Below, in pieces: positions 25,457 to 39,000 of a DNA stretch of 64,000 nucleotides. The notes beneath the pieces are model-generated. The model made no database searches and was not told where the DNA came from. It saw nothing but the letters and a program-made list of their open reading frames with translations. Each line of letters starts with the position of its first letter. The first letter of the stretch is position 1. The stretch lies in the NCBI GenBank assembly GCA_021234155.1, contig JAJEKV010000041.1, positions 10,437,018 to 10,501,017 on the forward strand, read 5' to 3'. Made by a program: the position numbers and the translations under genes. Origin of the DNA: Isoetes taiwanensis (Eukaryota > Streptophyta > Lycopodiopsida > Isoetales > Isoetaceae).

Positions 25457-26330
25457 AAATAAACAACAAATTTGGTTTCAAGAATCTGTTAAGATTTGGC
25501 TTCAAGATTTCGCTTCAAGTTCTATTTCTTGAAGCGACGGATTTGGCTTCAAAAAACAAACAAACACATCGGCACTAGAAAACACAAGGGCAAGTTAATT
25601 CAACGGCCTATATGTGCTTCGCAAAGCTCCGTCGGAAAAAATCGTTCAAGCCTAGCTTCTCCAGAACAGAGAAAAAAGGGAAAATAAATGCCACGTGTCG
25701 AAATACTAGTGGAAATTTAAGCCTCCTGTTGATTACGCACTCACGGCTCCACCACTTGTGCATTGCCGGCAAGTGCGTCTGCCACCGCTAGCAGCGCCAC
25801 CTCGCAAATCCGCATCCCCCCGGAGGGAAAACCTTTGAGGGGTATTTTCCCTTATACTTTTAGTAAAATACAATATTTTAAGTGCACCCTTATCGTTTAA
25901 GTGCAACCTTTTGTATTTTTTTTAAGTTTTAACCATTGTTAAACCATTGAATTATCATGTATAAACAACGGATACCAAAATGTGCAAATACATGCACATG
26001 TTAGTGGTTTGATCAAGCCTAAGCCTGAACCTGATAAGCTCCGGTGAACGAAGCACATGCAGCTTAATCACATGCAGTGTCAGCTACAGCATATGCAACC
26101 ATAACCCAACAGCAAGAAACCAGCAGCTAGCTGCCGCCACTATACAGAGGCGTGGCAAGCAGGTAGCCCAAATTTGAAGAAGCAGGCAGGGTTTGTGTCT
26201 GGAATGGAGCATGTCGAATTGAGCTGCCTCCAAGCAACCATTGCATCTTCACCCGGAACAAAATCCTAAATACAAATCTAAAGTGGTTGTGCATTCGAAA
26301 CTAAAACTGAGATAAATATTCTGAATGAAA
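25457..26330. other. No gene recognised
   Basis: AT-rich spacer with a small cluster of ‘tggcttcaag’-type repeats at 25490-25550. No coding region could be supported. Confidence 0.3.
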
Positions 26331-26474
26331 TCTGAGGCAAGAATAGCAATAATGCATGCAACTCCACAACAATATAAAAAACCCGTTCTAAATGGCGAGA
26401 GTTCTGAGGCAAGAATAGCAATAATGCATGCAACTCCACAACAATATAAAAAACCCGTTCTAAATGGCGAGAGT
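26331..26474 (+). repeat. Exact 72-bp tandem duplication
   Basis: The 72-bp unit that begins tctgaggcaagaatagcaat occurs twice in direct succession (26331-26402 and 26403-26474), with no difference visible between copies. Identity at this level means the duplication is recent, or is an assembly artefact. It lies downstream of the WD40 gene's stop codon. Confidence 0.9.
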
Positions 26475-27032
26475 TATTCCGTGTGCTCCTCAGAACCCCC
26501 ATGCAACCAAAACCCAGGCTCACGTCCGAGTAACTGAGACACAACCTAAAAAGTAAAGCGATGAGCTGCCATCGCAATCTTGGAGACCACGGCAATCTCC
26601 TGCAGCCCACGAGCACGCAGCCCAAGATTTGGAAATCAGGACGGATGCATGAATCGGCCGCGATCAGAAGGGAAAGAACCTGCTTTCCAAAAATTTACTA
26701 TGTCCAACATTTACAAGAAAAAAAAAACCATTCCAAACCGTTCAAAAAAAAAAAACCCAATTCCAAACCATTGAAAAAACCTTGCAAATCATCTATAGCA
26801 AACCTTAATTTAGAAAGAAGTCATTCTGCAAGATATCACATCGTCACATGCCATTGCGATATGTAAATAAAATATATACATTTTGTCTAAACTGAGAGTT
26901 TACATAAAAGTAGGAAAATAACAGGGAACGAACATAAGCAAGTTCTGTGGATCTTGGTCCTGTACGCCTGCTTCTTTTCCCAAGGATTGTACAATGGCAG
27001 CATTTTGCTCATGGAAAAGGCATTCGTGACAT

Positions 27033-27077
27033 CTATGAACAATTGCTCTTCTCGGCGATAAGCAAGAGACAATTTTC
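27033..27077 (-). CDS. WD40 gene, last exon (45 nt)
   Basis: An ATATTGCAG acceptor leads to ENCLLLIAEKSNCS and TAG. It finishes the closing strand of the propeller, so the protein ends right after its last blade. Confidence 0.85.
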   Translation of the reverse strand, partial: ENCLLLIAEKSNCS

Positions 27078-30000
27078 CTGCAATATGGTTAAAATCAGTA
27101 AGAGCTAGGTAGCACAAACTATAATTAGTACATATATATGAAGGACAAGTGACCTCAGTGCCAATGACAATATGGTCGTTTGTTGGATGCGATGATAGTG
27201 CAACAGGATCTTGGGAAACCGCAACAATCCGTGGTTGGTCAGCGTCTGTCAAGCTGGAACTCTTTCTACGTTTAGTATTAATACTATGCACACAGATGGA
27301 AGTTCAATACATACCTTTTATCAACTGCATAACGAGATCTGTACCCAAGTGTGAAATCCAGAAAGTGAACTTCTGCTGCTAACAATGAGCCAACTGCGAA
27401 AATCTGTGACGTCGGCTTTTACATATATGTCATGTCTATGCATAAATTCTGCTAGGAAGAAACGAGAGCACTACTTACTGAATGGGATGTAAGCCAGCAA
27501 GGCTTTCTTCTATGTACTTTAGATTGAAAACCACCTGAAACATCGTTTCTGAAAAAATCTACTTAGAAAATAGGTACCTCAAGGGATGCATGCGTTTAAA
27601 TACTACATACAGCCAAGGTGGTGGAGGGCAATGCAAGTGGGTGATACATGACTGCAAAAGATCCACGGCTCCAGACCTGCATGAGCAACATAATCATTTC
27701 ACGTCATGGCTTACTTCAGAGCTTATGTTAAGCGTAGTAACGAGTAAACAAGTATACCTGTTTAGTTATACAAGTTATTAAATTATTGAGGTTAAAGACT
27801 ATACTTGTCATGAATTGACAACTGTTTTTGCAAGTTGGGTCTTCATAGCGTTAGCCTTATATTTTGTATATGTGAAAATATATCTTGTACATATGTACGT
27901 AATATGAAAGTAAACGTGTATAGTCAAAGTTATGATAATTGTAGCAGTTTGGACGTGTGGTTCTGGCTGGATATATGGCCTTGTAGAGATGTATTTCTGT
28001 TTCGGACGTTTTTGAACAAAGATATATGTGATCTTTTGGTCGGTGCTCTATATCTATATCTGCCAGTCTCCTCTCCATAGCTTGTGCCATTTCACTTCAT
28101 AATTCATTTTTACTCTGTGATCTCTTTCCTCCCTTTCTTTCAACTTATGACATGGGAAAAGCAGAGGGAAATTGCCGTATGGCATATGGTGTGAATCGTA
28201 ATTAGATTATCAGGCCTTTTGCCCCTTGGAGTTTAGGTCCAAATATAAGCCAGTTAGATGTGTCCTATCACAAAAAATTAACAGTACAACAAGGTGCAAA
28301 TATTAAGATGCATATTCTTTTACACTCTTGCGTCCACTTGCATTGAAGCATTCTTTAATAAAAAATTCCTCCTCAAATAGTTTGTCAGAACTTGTATAAT
28401 CTAAAATATTCCAAAACTTGCATAGTTCTTGCCCTCCTAATATGGATATTGTAGATAGGAAAATCAATGATATTAGGAATTATGTTGATCATTGTATCAC
28501 CAAGTCTACAGAACTCTAATCATACGAATGTGTCTTTATGTTGTCAGTTATGTGTAGCGTATGTGTCTGCTAACAATAAACAAGGTATTCTCTCATCTTG
28601 AACTTCATCACTTTCCAGGTTAAAAGACTTGGATGGTATAGAGTATTTTCTCTTTCAAAATGGTGCTAGTTCTTTTTCCACATGACCTTGGCTTCCAGGG
28701 AAAGCTCAGCGAGGATACAAATTCCTAAAGCAGGAAAGAACATTCAATCTCTTGCCCAAATCATGTTCTAAGTTCTAAGTTCTAATACCTAGGAAAGTGG
28801 TCTCACTTGTTCTTCCTTACATGAAGGAGAACTAGGATAATTGTATGGGCTGTGATCATTGACTTGAAATTTTATCCAGGAATAAGCCTTCCTTTGAGGA
28901 TAAGTTTGTATAAGAAGGGTGGAGGCAATCGGATTGCATTTTCTTGAGCCGTGATCAGCCTCACGTGGGGAACGAGAATCATCTTCTTTAGTCACAATTT
29001 ATCTGCTGAACAGTCAGTCAGACCAAACACGTCAAAATTAGTGCACACATCATGAATTTTGGAAATAGAGATTAGATGATTCTATATTATGCCTACGAGG
29101 GGATAAAAGAAATCAGTTAGGTAGGTCCTAACACAAAATCTAAGCGCAATGATATAATGTCATTTACAACTAGAAATTTCAGACATACCATCCGCTGTTA
29201 AGTGAGAAAGCAAGGTGATGACCACACACTGGGTTGGAAGAAATCGTGTGAACACCACTGTTCACGATTTCTGTCTCTGCCTGCAGAAAGTTTACATTTT
29301 TAGAAAAAAAAAACAGACAATTGCTAAAATTCTACTGCCCGAGGCTGGAAGCATAATTGAATTCAGTGTGTCGTGAACAATACATAATGATACTTTCCTC
29401 CCCAGGCCTTGTAAATCAACAAGGATTATAAACTCTCCAGTAAAAGGTACTCGTTACAGGATAACAGCCGAAAACAACATGTATGCCAATACTCTCCTCT
29501 TAAAGATCCAACATCTTTGCAGCAGCGTTTGATATACTATGATTAGAAATGTGTAGCTCAATCTGTCTCTGCTCGAAATGAGGAGCATACTTAAAATAAT
29601 CAAAAGATCCATGGCAAGCAGATGCCCAAGAGAATAAAACGATCAGCAGCATAAAAGCATAAACAGCCCTTTCAGAACACAAGGTTTGATAGAGGAGAAA
29701 AAATCTAATGCTTACATTGGGGTTTGCCTTATTTCGATTTGTCAAATCATTCAATTCCATTCAGTGATCAATTTTGTGCATCCTTTTCCTTCATTTTTCC
29801 AATGCTTACACCTGCTGGGGAAGATTTCTTTGAGAATTATCAGAACATGGACGAGGTTATGTGAGTATTTGATCTTAATTGGGTGAGCACAAAAATCCCC
29901 GCCCTCAATTAGAGGCGCACACATGATATGACCATGGTTTGCAGGCCTTGGTACAACTCCCAGGTACCCTGCTTCTAGTCAAAATATTTAGGCTCTAGTC

Positions 30001-33000
30001 TGTCAAACTCTTTGTAATCATAAGCAGCATTCTGCACAAAAGGTGATGTTTCTGCTGAATACACTTTATTTTGCATAGGCTCGTAACATTTCATCCCTTT
30101 TGTTGCATGGGATAACCCAGAAAAATGAATTGCACTGCTCTGTTATGTAGGTAGGTAAGCATAGGTGAGTGATCCAAATGCTTCCAGATCAGGGACATCA
30201 GGATTGACACTAAGGGGTCATATAGAGTGCATTTGTTCAAGGCTTTTCTTGGAGCCCTGTTTATAATATATGCACAGCTTCACCCACAACATGAGAAGTA
30301 TGAACACCCTCTTCCTTTTTTCTGCCACATTGATGCGCTGTGGACTGCCCTTCGAAAGCTATTTATTTCAATGATTATGAAAGTTGCTTAGAGCACATAG
30401 TACAGATGAAGCTTGGTTAGCAGGTTATCTGATCTAACTTCTCCTTTATGCTGATGACATTGTGCTTGCTAAGGCTTCCAGCAACGCCTTAATATATTGT
30501 CTGACTTCTGCAAACACACAAGAGTGAAGTATTTGGGTTTGGAAGTCACCGGTGGAATCTGGCTGATAAGCAAGTAACTGCAGGAGAGAAAGCCCTATTT
30601 GGCCGGCTTACATATGTACCGTACCGGGATGCCAAATATGGATCCCGGATTACCAAGGAAGAAGTGAAAATCTATAAATGGTTTCTCATGGATGAACTTG
30701 GGGTGAAACTCCAGACGGCATTCCGATGATATTCGCTGTGATGGAGTTAGCTGCAACAAGAATGCTCCCATTGGAAGGGGAAGCCCTTCACCACTTTGTC
30801 AGGTATATTACTAGGATACAATCATTGCCCTTGGACAAATCACCGAGGAACGCACTGGAAAGTAGTCGAGAAGCCAGATAATACTAGGAAAGAATGAAAT
30901 GGCTGAAGTGTTGGGACATCTCTATAAAAGATATACCATGGCAAACTGAAGGGATCCATCAACTAATCTACAATAAGATAGTTGACAAACTATGGGCAAA
31001 TGCACAAGGGAAGATGGACTTCTACTGAAGAGGAAAAAAGCCCACGTTAACATCTACACAACAGCAGTATTGACAGAAAATATTTCGATGGCCTCCCGCC
31101 ACTTAATCTATTGGATGTTAGCTCCACTCACCCACAGATTGAGTACAAGGCTTCTGTGAAGTATGTGGGAGGTGGATGATGAACATCAATTTTCGCTTTC
31201 ATGCCTCGCTTATGAGACATTAAGAAATCAGTACCAAATTACGCAAATGAAACATGTATATACAGTGTTGCAGCTAGATCCAGGACAATGGCAGCATTTC
31301 CTTGAAAATTATCACAAATACGAGAAATGTGTTTGAAAAGCACAGCTCACATAGAGCTCCTTCCAGAGCTTTGTATTGTTTTTGTCTCCTAGACTGCAGG
31401 GTCTATATGAGATCGCCCCCATTGACGTAGGCATGTAACATAAATTTGTATGAACAAGTTGTTAGGGGCTAGAAGTTCGATAAGTGGTCTGATTAGGACG
31501 AAGAGCTTATTTGCTTACTAACCTGTTAGACCGAAAATTCAAGCATAGTAGTCTTTAACTTAAGTTACCATAAATTCAATGATAGGTCCTGGCACGGTAA
31601 TCAAGCAACTGGCTGATTAGGCTTTGCCGCAAATTGGTACAAACCTTTCTATCCAATCCAAATGGCGAAGCATCTAAATCAACCAAATCCAGTGAGCCTG
31701 GTACTAAAACCACATCTTGGACGAACCGTTTTGAGTTTGGGCTGCACCTCCACTTGTAATTTAGGTCCTAATTGGGTACTACTTAGTTCTATTGTGATTA
31801 GTAGATTGCACCTATATTCAACAGAACTTAATTACATTCCCCCAAAGTTGGTGGCCATATTGCTTTGACAAAAAATTTCTATATTTACTTTCTTTTGTTG
31901 CTTGACCTGCTATTGAATGTCTTGAACCTCATGGCTTATCTACTTTCGTGATTACTGTACAACATATTGAACGGGTGAGCAGGTAACTAGAGATTGGTAC
32001 CCGTAGAGAAGGAATAGCTTCCAGCATAGACGTGAGCTTTAGGGTCCCCATTGGTGGATGGTATACCTGCCACGAAAATTTTACATAATTGACAGTTACA
32101 ATAAACAGGAAAAAAATAAATAGTTGTTATTAACTAGCTTGGTATCCCATGCTATGGGTGTTAGTTAAACACATACTAGATTTTGCAGCTCTAGGACAGT
32201 TAGCAGAGCAGAATATATGCTCTTTTTGTCATGTGGGCTGGTCTTGTCTAATTTTTCTCGACACAGCTCCAGTCTAAAAACTAGGAGTTTATGGGAATTT
32301 TATAGCCCTTCTGATGAGCATAAATGGATAAAACATAAATATAATACGTTCATTACCATGTATGATGCATTAAATGAGGAAACTGTCATGGAGATGAAGG
32401 GCCGTGCCGGCCATCTATAATGGACAATGATAAGTAATCTAAGCGCCTAAGGTACATTCAGAGAAGCTGAAAAATCCTAAATGAACCGTCCAAATCCAAA
32501 CTTTAGGCTGATGGCATAAATGGGCACTCTGTATCCACACTACAGGAAAACTTCTTTAGCCTGTAGCACCTCTATTTGATTCTCAGGAATTCATATTGCT
32601 CGATGATAAATTCAAGAACAAAAGCTAAGTTTTTACCACTGGAGGTCAAGGTTATGGTAGAATTCTTGCCTAAATTGACAGCCCCCATTTGATGGTCAGG
32701 ATTCTATACTACCCTTGCATTGGAAAAGACAGGCGAAGAAAAAACATTGTTTCAAGAACATACGCAACCTATTTGCAAAGCATAGAAAATATCCACAATT
32801 TCTGTTCACCACTTTCTAGTAATTTCAACCACCACATAGACCTGTCCGAAATTCTTTGAGGTAATTACAACTTTTGGAAATATATCTTTATTCTGATCTC
32901 TCCTTTCTCGCCTCATCTGTCCATTTCAACTGCATATATCCTATATTCTAAGCGCAGTGCCTAGCAGATCTTCAATACTGTACTGTAGAGATGGAGGGAC

Positions 33001-36000
33001 AGCAGGCATTTTCTACAATCTTCTGGTATTTTGGTCAAGCCTCATCCACAAGTTTGTGGGCCCAACTGATGAATCTCGCTGTAATATCAGAAGCAAACCT
33101 TTATTATGTCATGACATAATGCTAGTGAAATTAGAAAACCAGATGGCTCCGTGTGAGTTGCTGAAAAAATCCATCAATGTTTTTCGTATACCGTAAAAAT
33201 TATCTTGGTTTCATGCTCTTCGCTGAGTTAGAGACCTTAAGCACATTTTTTCTCCCCTTGCTTAGTTTCCAAAGCAGACAATGGGATTATTTGATAATGT
33301 GAAAACCATCTTGCATCAGAAAAATGCTTGTTCTTCCTTTTGATAGATTGCTTAGGAGCTGCCCTTGCCTCTTTCTTGTCTTTTTTGGCATCAATCTGAC
33401 TTTCTTTTCGCTCTTATTGTTGTTGCAAAATCGAGGAAATCAGCAAAGTCCGATCTCTGAGATTGCTTTTTCAAGTAGTTCACAATCATATAGAGCCAGA
33501 TCACCAATGTTGGAAAGGGGACAGACTCTGCCATATTATGATTGTGTTTTGTGTTCTGCAGGCATGAATAAAATGTTCCTTATGTCCTATATCTCGTGGG
33601 AACTACAAACATCCTTCCCGTAAAAGAAAAGACAGTTAACTACTTAACATAACCTGCCTCTGTTGGGCTACGAAAAGCAGCAGACTGGCTACCACCACGT
33701 AAGTCCCAGCTCAGAATTTGCCCACCTTCAGTAGCAGCATAGAGAATCTGAAACACAGAAGGCAATATGTCTGAAATATAAAGAATTCGGACATTTGATG
33801 CTAAATATAGCATTATGTATTTGAAACCATAGACATAATAGAGATGAGTGGCTGTGACCATGGCACAATCACCTCCACTTGGCACATAGAAAAACGCCAC
33901 TGTATATATACATATGTACATTTTGTGGCAATCTCCTAGTTTACTACTTCCCTTGTTTACTTAGTATACATCGCATTTGATCAAAGACTATTTATGGACC
34001 TACTGTGGCCTTTTGAATGAAATGAAGAGAGAGACACATCTGGCTGGCTATATCTTTCTTTTGTACCAGCTATTTGAAGAGAGGCGAATTTGGATGGATT
34101 ATTATCCCTGGTAAATCTATGAAGCATGAAAAGTTTAATTAAACACTCTAATAAGGCACCTTGCCCAGTTTAGAAGAATCAAGAAAACCAAGAAAGACCA
34201 AATGTCATCTCCACCAAGTTCAACACCTCTGACATAGTTGCTGAATAAGGCTTCTGGCATTAAAAGTTTCTTTCTGCAATGGATCATATCAAAATGGCAT
34301 TTTCTAAGGTCTCATAAACCCTATGGATCTAAATGGCTAATAAATTTGATCTTATAAATTTTTCAATCTTTCTTTGCCCTCTGACGTATGACATCTTCCA
34401 TGTTGGGACAAATAGGTGTAATCCACCACATGTAATATCCCAGCATATGTAATCCTTGGCAGTTGTTTTCTGAAGTCTTGGCCAATGCCTCTTTGATGTT
34501 CATGCCTTTACATACTGCATGTATGCAAGCACCTCAATGTTGTACGTCACAAATCACCCAAAATAAATGTTTTAGTTTTCTATATACCAGCAATTTACCT
34601 GCTCATCAGTTGCTAATTGCAAGGAATTGAGTGCCCCTACAGATGGTGATGCATAAAGAACAGAGCACGGTATATCTCCAGTCCTCTTGTCCCATGTATA
34701 GATGGCACCATTTTGACTACATGAAAAAACCCTATTTTGGTACAGCATTTAATCTCGTTAGCTTCTTGATGCAAAGATTCTAAATTATAAAGGTGAAAAG
34801 AGATCAATCACATAAATGCTTATTTATGACTCAAACGTTATCTAATGTATCACCTCATTAGTAAGTTAGTTAGGACAGCTAATTGTACCAGATTTACCAG
34901 CTGATGATGTTTAAAAAAAGTAACTTTGAAAGAATGCCAAAGCTAGATAGGCCTAAATAGTGAATGTAGAGGCATTATGGAACAGCAAATCAATTCAATC
35001 ATCTTTCAAGCTCCTCTACTTTTAGAAAGATTCATTTGGGTTAAAATAACATCTTCCCCAAATACGGTTTGCTACTTCTCTTTGTAGAGATCAGACTATA
35101 TGGCTGCTGATATGCTGGAAGGAGCTCTGCTGATATGCTGATCAGCATACAAGGATGGCAAACACCGCTCTGATACCAAATGTTGAGTGGAGAAGGTGAT
35201 CTGCGAGATGATACATATATATGTGCCACGTCCTCATGTTGAGTGGCAAATAGAGAAAAGGTAAAACTAAGGAGGGCCCATGGGCTAATATAAAATGTCC
35301 CATGACTTAACATATACAACATGTATCACATCATACTATTTTAACATGAATCATATTGTTAGAAAGCCCTGAATGGTTATTTTAGAAATCAGGCCCAACG
35401 TCAAACATGTTGATAATGACCTTGTCATAATCAACGGTTTTAGGCTGATAAAAATCCTTAGAATAGACTGCATTCTCAAAAGAATGCACACTTCGGGACG
35501 CAAACACATGCTTGGTAACAGGATCAAAGCATCTCCACCCTTTCATATTGCTAGGATATCTAATGAAGATAACCTGATGGCCCTGTCACCCTGTTTTTGC
35601 AGCACTTCTCTAGGAACAATCCTCTAGGAATAGTAGCAAATCCTGGGCAGCCAAAACTTCTAAGATTAGACACATCTGGCTTGGTGCCATATAGAGCCTC
35701 AAAAGGTGTCTTAAATTTATTCACCTGAGTAGGAGCCCTGTTACACAAATAAGCAGCAGTTAAAACTGCCTCAGCCCAAAGTTGTGGAGGTAATTCCCTA
35801 TTTTCGAACATACTTCTAGCCAAATTCATAAGGGTTCTATTCTTCCATTCTGCACATTTTGAGTGTGCGCATAAGGTACAAGACTGAATAGCCCATCTTT
35901 CTATCAAACTCACTTACACTAAGTAAGTTTACAAGCAAACCAGGTACTAGAATTACATCTTTAATTCTGAGAGTAAGACAATTTTAAGTTCCCATCTGCC

Positions 36001-39000
36001 ATCTTAATGATTGTCCTATCATATGGATGTATATTTTGAAATCCTTGAGATTGGCCTGCCAAATGCTTGGTGGCCCCAGAATCTATAAACCATGCTTTCT
36101 GCTGTACGACATTGAGGAACTGCTTCTTCCAAATCGACATGAGAGACATGAGCACTTACGTTACAAGAACCCGGACCTATAGCTTTTTGTTTGGCCTCCT
36201 CTGTTCTAAAATGAGAAGTTTCATGCAATCACGCTTAATATGACTTTTTACCACAGTACACCAGCAAGTGAGTGGTCGCCTAGAACCAGACTTGGAATCT
36301 GACTTAGATTTTACTGCAGACTCATAAAAGGATGACGCAGAATTAGATCCAGATGCAGCAACTAAGGGATTAATAGGAGGTGAAGAAAGAATAGTTCTAG
36401 AATAGAAACTAGCCCCCATCTGATCATATCTTTTCTGACATTGTTCAGCATCTATAAGTTTGAGTGAGGCTGATTAAAAGAGAGAATGACCTTATCTTGC
36501 AGCGGTAATAATCAGAAACACTTTGATACTCTCGAGGCAAGCCTTTGAGAGAATGCTGTATAAGAGATAGATACCTCGTGCTACAAGATATTTATCCCTG
36601 AAAGCCTTCAAATTGTTCAGATAATCTTGCATACTACTGCTGTTTCTAACCTGAGATTATCCATTTGACTTTGAATACGAAGTTGTTGGCCTTCACCTGC
36701 CTGAATGCAATTCTTGTGCAATCAAATGCTGTGGTGAAAGATGTATTATCTCGAAGATCTCCTGAAAATGTGTACATGATGCAATTCTTATGCAATCAAA
36801 TGATGTAGTGAAAGATGTCTAACCATTTCTCTGAAAATCTGTACATGTACATGCTTTAAATTGAATCAAAGCCAAGAATCTTTACCCAAATCATCAGTTG
36901 AAGTAGGATTCCAGCCTTGTTAAAAAGCAGCTCTCAGACCTCTGAGATTGATATTACTTTTAAAAGCATCTCGCCAGGTGAAGTAATTATCAATATCAAA
37001 CACCGGGTGTGTAAAATATTTCCAAGGATTTGCATCTGTAGCCATTTTGGATGAAAACAATCAAGACAAGGCAAATCCTGCAGATCCAAGCAAATTCAAG
37101 CAAGAAGATAGAAATCCGGACAGATCCAAAGAGAAAGAAGTACACTTGCTGGCCCTAGAGAAATCTTGTCCAGAGAAGGAATCGAGAGTGCATCACATTT
37201 TCAACACATCACAGGAGTGCAAGCATTGCCACTCATATTCCTTCATTTTGAGGTTGTCTCACATTGTACATACTTGGTAGTGCAATTTGAAGGACCTATC
37301 TTCAGCATGAAAGATGCCACTTCCCAGAGGTTACTAAGGGCTATGCTTCACTGGGCAGGCTAGAAAAGATTGGATTTCAAGCTAATTTCCAAGATGTCCC
37401 AGCAGAGATACATCTCTATAAAGCCAACTGGTTTGTATGGATCCACATATCGAGTGTTGACTTGACAGCCAAAGAATAGGCACAGTATCTTGGCAAAAAA
37501 GATCATCAGTCCCACATCCAACCATCCTACCAGAACTTGTGACTTGCAGCTAGACACAGCAATTGCTTGATCTCTCCAGAAAAGATATGATTCAGCTTAT
37601 CAGGCATGATCTTGAGCAAAGATATATCACAAACATGGACAGTTCCAGAAGGGCTCCACAAAAATGCAGTTTTCAAAGATCATTTCCTAATCATCACTAA
37701 TGAGGGTATTATTCACCCCCAGCTTAATTAGATACTGATTTTCCGCATGAAATGCGATCAATTATGGGACAGCATAGAATCTCCTCTCATCAGCTTGAGA
37801 TTGAGATATGTCCACCAGTCAAGAAGGATTTGCAAACTTTGTCAACTAGGTGAAGTCAATGAAGAACATTTCATCTTCACTTGTTCCACACAGTATGAAA
37901 TATGGGGCAGGGGTTTTATTGCCTTTCCTATGGGGCAGTTTAGAGTTTCCACCAGTTGGAGATTGAGGTTGGCAGGGCGAAAAACATTAGTCGTGAGGAT
38001 CGGAAGTGCCCAATGTGTGATCTAAACATGGTTGAGACAGAAGAACATTTTATTTTTACTTGCCCAACCTGCTACATTATTAGAGGCAGATATCATTGTC
38101 TTTTTAGAGACCCCACATCTCTACGACAGCTGGTAGAATATTACGATCAGAAATGTGTGTCTCACTTTGTATATGAGCTATCTCTAGACAGGAGAAATAT
38201 TCTCAAACAAAAGAATCCAATGGGGGCCTGAAGCAAACAGAAATAACTAATTTCTTCTCATCTGAGTCAAAGGACAATAAGATGATAGTGGACTCATCAC
38301 AGAAGAGGAAGTATCCTGACCCTAAAGGGGTGACTTTGGCACTGTCTAAGAAGATAAAAAGATCAGCAGCCATGAAACATAAAAAGTCTTTCCAGAAGAG
38401 GCCAAGCATCAAAGCAAGCCAAGAAGGGGTATTATGAATTACTTTGCAGCAATCACAGGAACGAATGGGCTATCTCCATCAATCCCTACCTGAGCAGATT
38501 TTGAGATTTTTAATTGTTAAACTCAATATTTTTGTTTCTATACTTTAGATAACAGGAGGGTTTTCCTCCTGGAGGTCTTGAACTCTGTTTGTGTTATGGT
38601 CTCATAGACCCTTCGGGTCTTACGTAGACATTAATAAATCTTTCTTTCTTTCTTTCTTTCTTTCCTGCGAGACCACATCCTTACCAAAGCTAATCATCAG
38701 AAATGTGTGACTCTTATCTTCGTGAATCAACTGAATATAGGAGAGCTCTACTGAAGCAACAAGCTGGCTTGGCACATTGCATGCAGCAGCAAATAATCTC
38801 TTTCTTTATCAGTGATAAAAATGACCGTAAATGGAAATATGGCGCCTTCGGAGGAGCGAAGAGCCTAAACGGTTCTTTTTGAATTATGTGGGCAGCTCAG
38901 AAGGCCTATAAGCAGTCATTCAAAAAGAAAGGAGCGAAAAGCAAAGGAGCAAAACAGATCACCTCGCACTTTGTTCCAACTACTAGATAAAAACACCTAA

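Noticed and set aside
27857-28090. Short minus-strand ORF as an extra WD40 exon
   Set aside because: Exons 12 and 13 join in phase to complete a Trp codon, leaving no room for another exon, and the ORF has no fitting splice pair.
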